Part shown: positions 61,401 through 64,000 of the stretch, in pieces
How positions within the stretch are numbered: the first letter of the stretch is position 1
Layout: each line of letters begins with the position of its first letter
Source: Rotaria sp. Silwood1
Lineage: Eukaryota; Rotifera; Eurotatoria; Philodinida; Philodinidae
Direction of reading: 5' to 3'
Length of the DNA: 64,000 nt
NCBI GenBank assembly: GCA_905250075.1
Contig: CAJNOP010000410.1
Location: 65,345 to 129,344 of the forward strand
Program-made: the position numbers and the translations under genes
The notes under the pieces: model-generated
Databases searched by the model: none
The model's input: the letters and a program-made list of their open reading frames with translations, nothing else
Told to the model about the DNA's origin: nothing

Positions 61401-64000
61401 TTACATTATTTCACAACATCTGAAAGATGTTCTATACATCATTCGACGCAGAATTTAATGGGCTACATTTTAGTAACAAGCACTTATACTTATATTGCAG
61501 TTAATTAATCAATTAATAATAATTAGCAATTAATTAATAAAATTTTAATTTTTTTTTAATTCCAACTCTTTCGTATGAAAGAGCATAAAAAACTGAACAA
61601 AACTCTATAATTACTATTTGGAAAGCAACGAATTTAGTGTGATTTTCAGAGTATGTTCTGTTGTAGTTAGATATAGTGTGTATTACAGTGTTTAGCATTT
61701 TGACTATAACATCGTTATTACTCAATGAAAATCAAAAAGTTTTTTTTTACCAAAATGATCAGCGAAAAAAGCTCTACAAAGTCCGATATGAAAGAAAATT
61801 TTCAGAGTATCCTTATTATTCGTTTATGCGTAAAAACAAAAATGTACATGCTTTTTTTGAGCCCTTACTGTAAGTCTAAAGTAAAAGAATTGTATGACCG
61901 TAAGCTATTTTCATAAGTAGCACTTAAGATATTGTATTCAATGAATGTAAAAAGTTTTTGTAATTTCCTCAGGCATAAATGCATAATGAAGAACAGTGTC
62001 CGACATGAGTTAATTTTTGGCATGATCTAACCCGAGTCGGACACTGACGAAGAAGTACAAATCTCAGATATGAACTTGAAAAATTTCTTTTTTTTTTAAA
62101 TAGATTTTGTGGCAATTAAAGTTGAACCAGAAGAAGAATGTTTATTTGAACGTGCTCGATTTGATGAAGAACGAAAACGAGAAAAATTAAAAGTTAAAAT
62201 TGATACATCCAATGTTAATCTAAACGATTTAATGGGTCGTATTCGACATCATGTTCTTATTAATCGAATTCGTGTATATGAAAAAAAAAATGATTTATTA
62301 ATGAATGAATAATTTTTTTTTGCTTTTTATTTCGTTTCATATAGGTAAAAGAATTTTTCGAAGATTTTGATCCTCTTCGTTTGGGTACAATAAGTCAATC
62401 ACGATTTATTCGTGTTTTGACTAGTTTAGGTCTTACTGGTATTGATGGTGTTCCATTAACTGAAGCACAAATGTTTGCTTTATGTGATCATTATCGTCAT
62501 CCAGATCAACATGATCTTATATTATGGAAACAATTTGAACAAGATGTTGAATCAGGTTTCTTATTAAATATGACATAATTAAATAAATCTGATGTTTGTT
62601 TTTTTTTTTGTTTTAATTTTATGTAAATAGTTTTTACATTATCTGATTTGGAAAAATCACCAATAATTCAAGTTTCACCACAAACTATTTATGAAATGCC
62701 AACAGCTGGTACACCTGATTGGACTAATATTGATCCATTTAATAAAGAAGAATTACATCAAGCTATGCAAAATTGGAAAACAAAATGTGAACAACGACGT
62801 ATTGAAATTGTTCAACCATTTAAACAATTTGACAAGTAAACTTAAATAATCAAATTTCACTAATAATATTCCTTATTTTGAATAGTAATATAAGACTTAT
62901 AACAGTAATCATGAGATCATCAACTATACGAGCTAGACGTGTAAGCCGAAGGGTCGAACGGTGACGGCGGCTGACAAAAATTTTCAATTTTTGAGAATTT
63001 CCGACGGCTACTAATTCAATTTTGCAGGCCCTTTAGTGCCACCGACTGTAATTGTTTCAATTTTTTTAACAGAGGTGGTGCCGGCTGATAAATCTAAAAG
63101 AAATTTTTCAAGGGGGGGGGGGTGCCGACTCATTATGGGATGTGCACACCAGCAGCAAAATAAATTTTTATTTCTCAAAAAAGATATTTTACCTGTACTC
63201 CCCTCCAGGCGTTTTTTGGCCAAGAGGGGTGCTCGGGCACCCTGTACACACCCCCTGGCTACGCCCCTGCATATTATGCTAATTTTTATTCTCTACAAAT
63301 CAGCACAAAAATATTCAACAAATAAATAATATTTTTGGAGCGAAACAGGATTCACATCTATCTCTTACATAAAGATTTTTCAATAGAAAACATTTTTAAC
63401 AGTTTTCATTGTCCATACACAACTATAAAGCAAGATAAATACAACAGTCGAAATTAGTGTCAAAATCTACATTGAATCAAACATATTTTAGAAAAAATTC
63501 ATTTATGATGATTATTTTGTAGAGAATAATAATTCGGAATTCTCTGATTTTGAGTTTCGATAGAAAAATAGATTGTTAACAAATTGTATTGGCATAACTC
63601 ACACCGTTCAATGATTTGTTGAAATGAAAACAATTACAATTTGTACAGAGTATATTTTTCTACTTACTTTTTTTTTTTATCATGTGGATATTACACTAGT
63701 AAAAAGCAGAGATGTTCATAGCGGCGCGACCGCTGCCGCCGTGGTGGTGACGGCGCGGTCGCGGCATAGTTATTTTTGGGAGCGGCGCGTTAGTTCTTTT
63801 CTTTTATCGTCGCGGTGTGGCAGCGGTCAGTTCTTCAATCTCGATGAACATCTCTGGTAAAAAGTCCCTATTGAATAACGCTTTAAAGAAATATTTGATA
63901 AAAAAATCAATTTTTCTTTTTGTTGTTGTTTAGACATAATCGTGGACATGTAACACGAATACAATTTCGTCAATGTTTAGCTATAGCTGGTTTAACTTAT
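58451..64000 (+). CDS. EF-hand tandem-repeat protein, partial, with an apparent frameshift
   Basis: Ten exons are visible: 58451-58609, 58666-58790, 59780-60222, 60282-60620, 60668-60791, 60862-61027, 62104-62273, 62345-62555, 62631-62835 and 63934 to beyond the window. The first coding exon is upstream and not identified. The protein consists of tandem modules of about 80-100 residues: an Ile/Arg-rich helix, then DFDxLRSGxxTxxQF, then a second hand. Examples are EFFHDFDRLRSGYVTSSQF, DFFKDYDKLRSGIITEGQF and KEFFEDFDPLRLGTISQSRF. Most loops lack canonical calcium ligands (Gln at position 12). DLKHDGSICYRE is nearly canonical. The pattern resembles EFCAB6-type axonemal proteins, but I cannot fix the orthologue. 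Exon 60668-60791 needs one base removed from a T7 run (60762-60768) to stay in frame. Introns 58791-59779, 61028-62103 and 62836-63933 contain inserted elements. Confidence 0.85.
59084..59696. mobile_element. Foldback element with hAT-like ends
   Basis: A 613-bp near-perfect inverted repeat with ends CAGTGACGTATCCAGGATTT / AAATCCTGGATACGTCACTG. The arms of about 290 bp pair almost completely (for example GATGTTGGATCCAAATAATG with CATTATTTGGATCCAACATC). CAG...CTG ends suggest hAT, but the flanking 8-mers do not match. It lies in an intron of the EF-hand gene. Confidence 0.8.
61161..61877. mobile_element. Foldback element in EF-hand gene intron
   Basis: The left arm (ACTTACAGTGAGGGCCCAAA, GCATGTACATTTTTGTTTTT, GATGTTATAGTCAAAATACT) pairs with the right arm ending near 61877 (AGTGTTTAGCATTTTGACTA, GAGCCCTTACTGTAAGT). 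The arms are about 210 bp, separated by about 290 bp of unpaired AT-rich sequence. The reading frames at 61098-61346 (-) and 61676-61916 (+) mirror each other because of the arms. Confidence 0.75.
61994..62046. mobile_element. 53-bp hAT-type micro-MITE
   Basis: Ends CAGTGTCCGAC / GTCGGACACTG enclose about 31 bp. Flanking 8-mers ATGAAGAA and ACGAAGAA agree at seven of eight positions. A similar palindrome, CAGTGTCCGG...CGGACACTG, lies at 47886-47925 without matching flanks. Confidence 0.6.
63072..63270. repeat. Degenerate relative of the hAT MITE family 1
   Basis: Contains GAAATTTTTCAAGGGGGGG, CCTGTACTCCCCTCCAGG and an end GGCTACGCCCCTG that resemble the 171-bp MITEs at 16198 and 20364. It starts near CAGAGGTGGTGCCGG. 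No target duplication was found. It lies in the EF-hand gene intron 62836-63933. Confidence 0.5.
63707..63856. mobile_element. GC-rich hAT MITE family 2, copy D (short)
   Basis: A 150-bp copy with ends CAGAGATGTTCATAGCGGC / GATGAACATCTCTG and a perfect 8-bp target duplication GTAAAAAG (63699-63706 and 63857-63864). The interior is only GC-rich CCGCTGCCGCC / GGCGCGG units, without the AT-rich core of copies A and C. It lies in an EF-hand gene intron. Confidence 0.9.

Noticed and set aside
62935..63000. Second copy of the TAGAGGTGTAAGCCGAAGGG element
   Set aside because: Shares about 17 bases with 46751 and some GGCGG units, but the right end and target duplication are not identifiable.

Overview
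The window is nuclear DNA of an animal. It is very AT-rich. Genes carry many small GT-AG introns (mostly about 45-100 bp), use the standard genetic code, and encode metazoan families. The intron size, base composition and abundance of small hAT-type inverted-repeat elements suggest a spiralian, and a bdelloid rotifer is my best guess. That is an inference, because no species-diagnostic sequence is visible. No prokaryotic, organellar, CRISPR or functional tRNA features were seen. All gene models below were built by hand from splice sites and protein similarity remembered from the families, and exon coordinates keep the reading frame throughout except where stated.

Layout. 1-5 kb: PDE6D (minus) and malectin (plus) form a head-to-head pair. 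5-13.8 kb: gene-poor, with one mariner-like foldback element. 13.8-14.9 kb: a forkhead gene of FoxQ2 type. 16-17 kb: a foldback element with a hAT MITE inserted in it. 17.3-19.2 kb: eEF1D and MED11 in tandem on the minus strand. 20-24 kb: a PHF5A pseudogene just upstream of CD2BP2, whose long intron holds nested elements. 24-32.8 kb: gene-poor, with several hAT-like elements. 32.9-34.2 kb: an unrecognised secreted cysteine-rich protein with an internal duplication. 35.9-41 kb: a RASGEF1-family exchange factor (minus). 41.3-43.9 kb: an ankyrin-repeat protein with a long low-complexity tail (minus). 44.8-49 kb: a MICU1-like mitochondrial calcium gatekeeper (minus). 49.2-57.2 kb: LRRCC1, a centriolar LRR/coiled-coil protein of 20 exons (minus). 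57.2-58.4 kb: a SINE inside another element. 58.4-64 kb: an EF-hand repeat protein (plus) that runs off the window and has one apparent frameshift.

The genes are unrelated housekeeping, signalling and cilium/centriole genes and do not form an operon-like unit. The most distinctive features are (i) the unknown secreted protein, built from a duplicated two-exon cysteine module; (ii) a dense set of non-autonomous inverted-repeat elements, many with clear 8-bp target duplications, including a strikingly GC-rich family (CAGAGATG...CATCTCTG) in an AT-rich genome; (iii) a pattern in which most unusually long introns owe their size to such insertions; and (iv) a CD2BP2 that lacks the hallmark GYF residues and sits next to a broken PHF5A copy.
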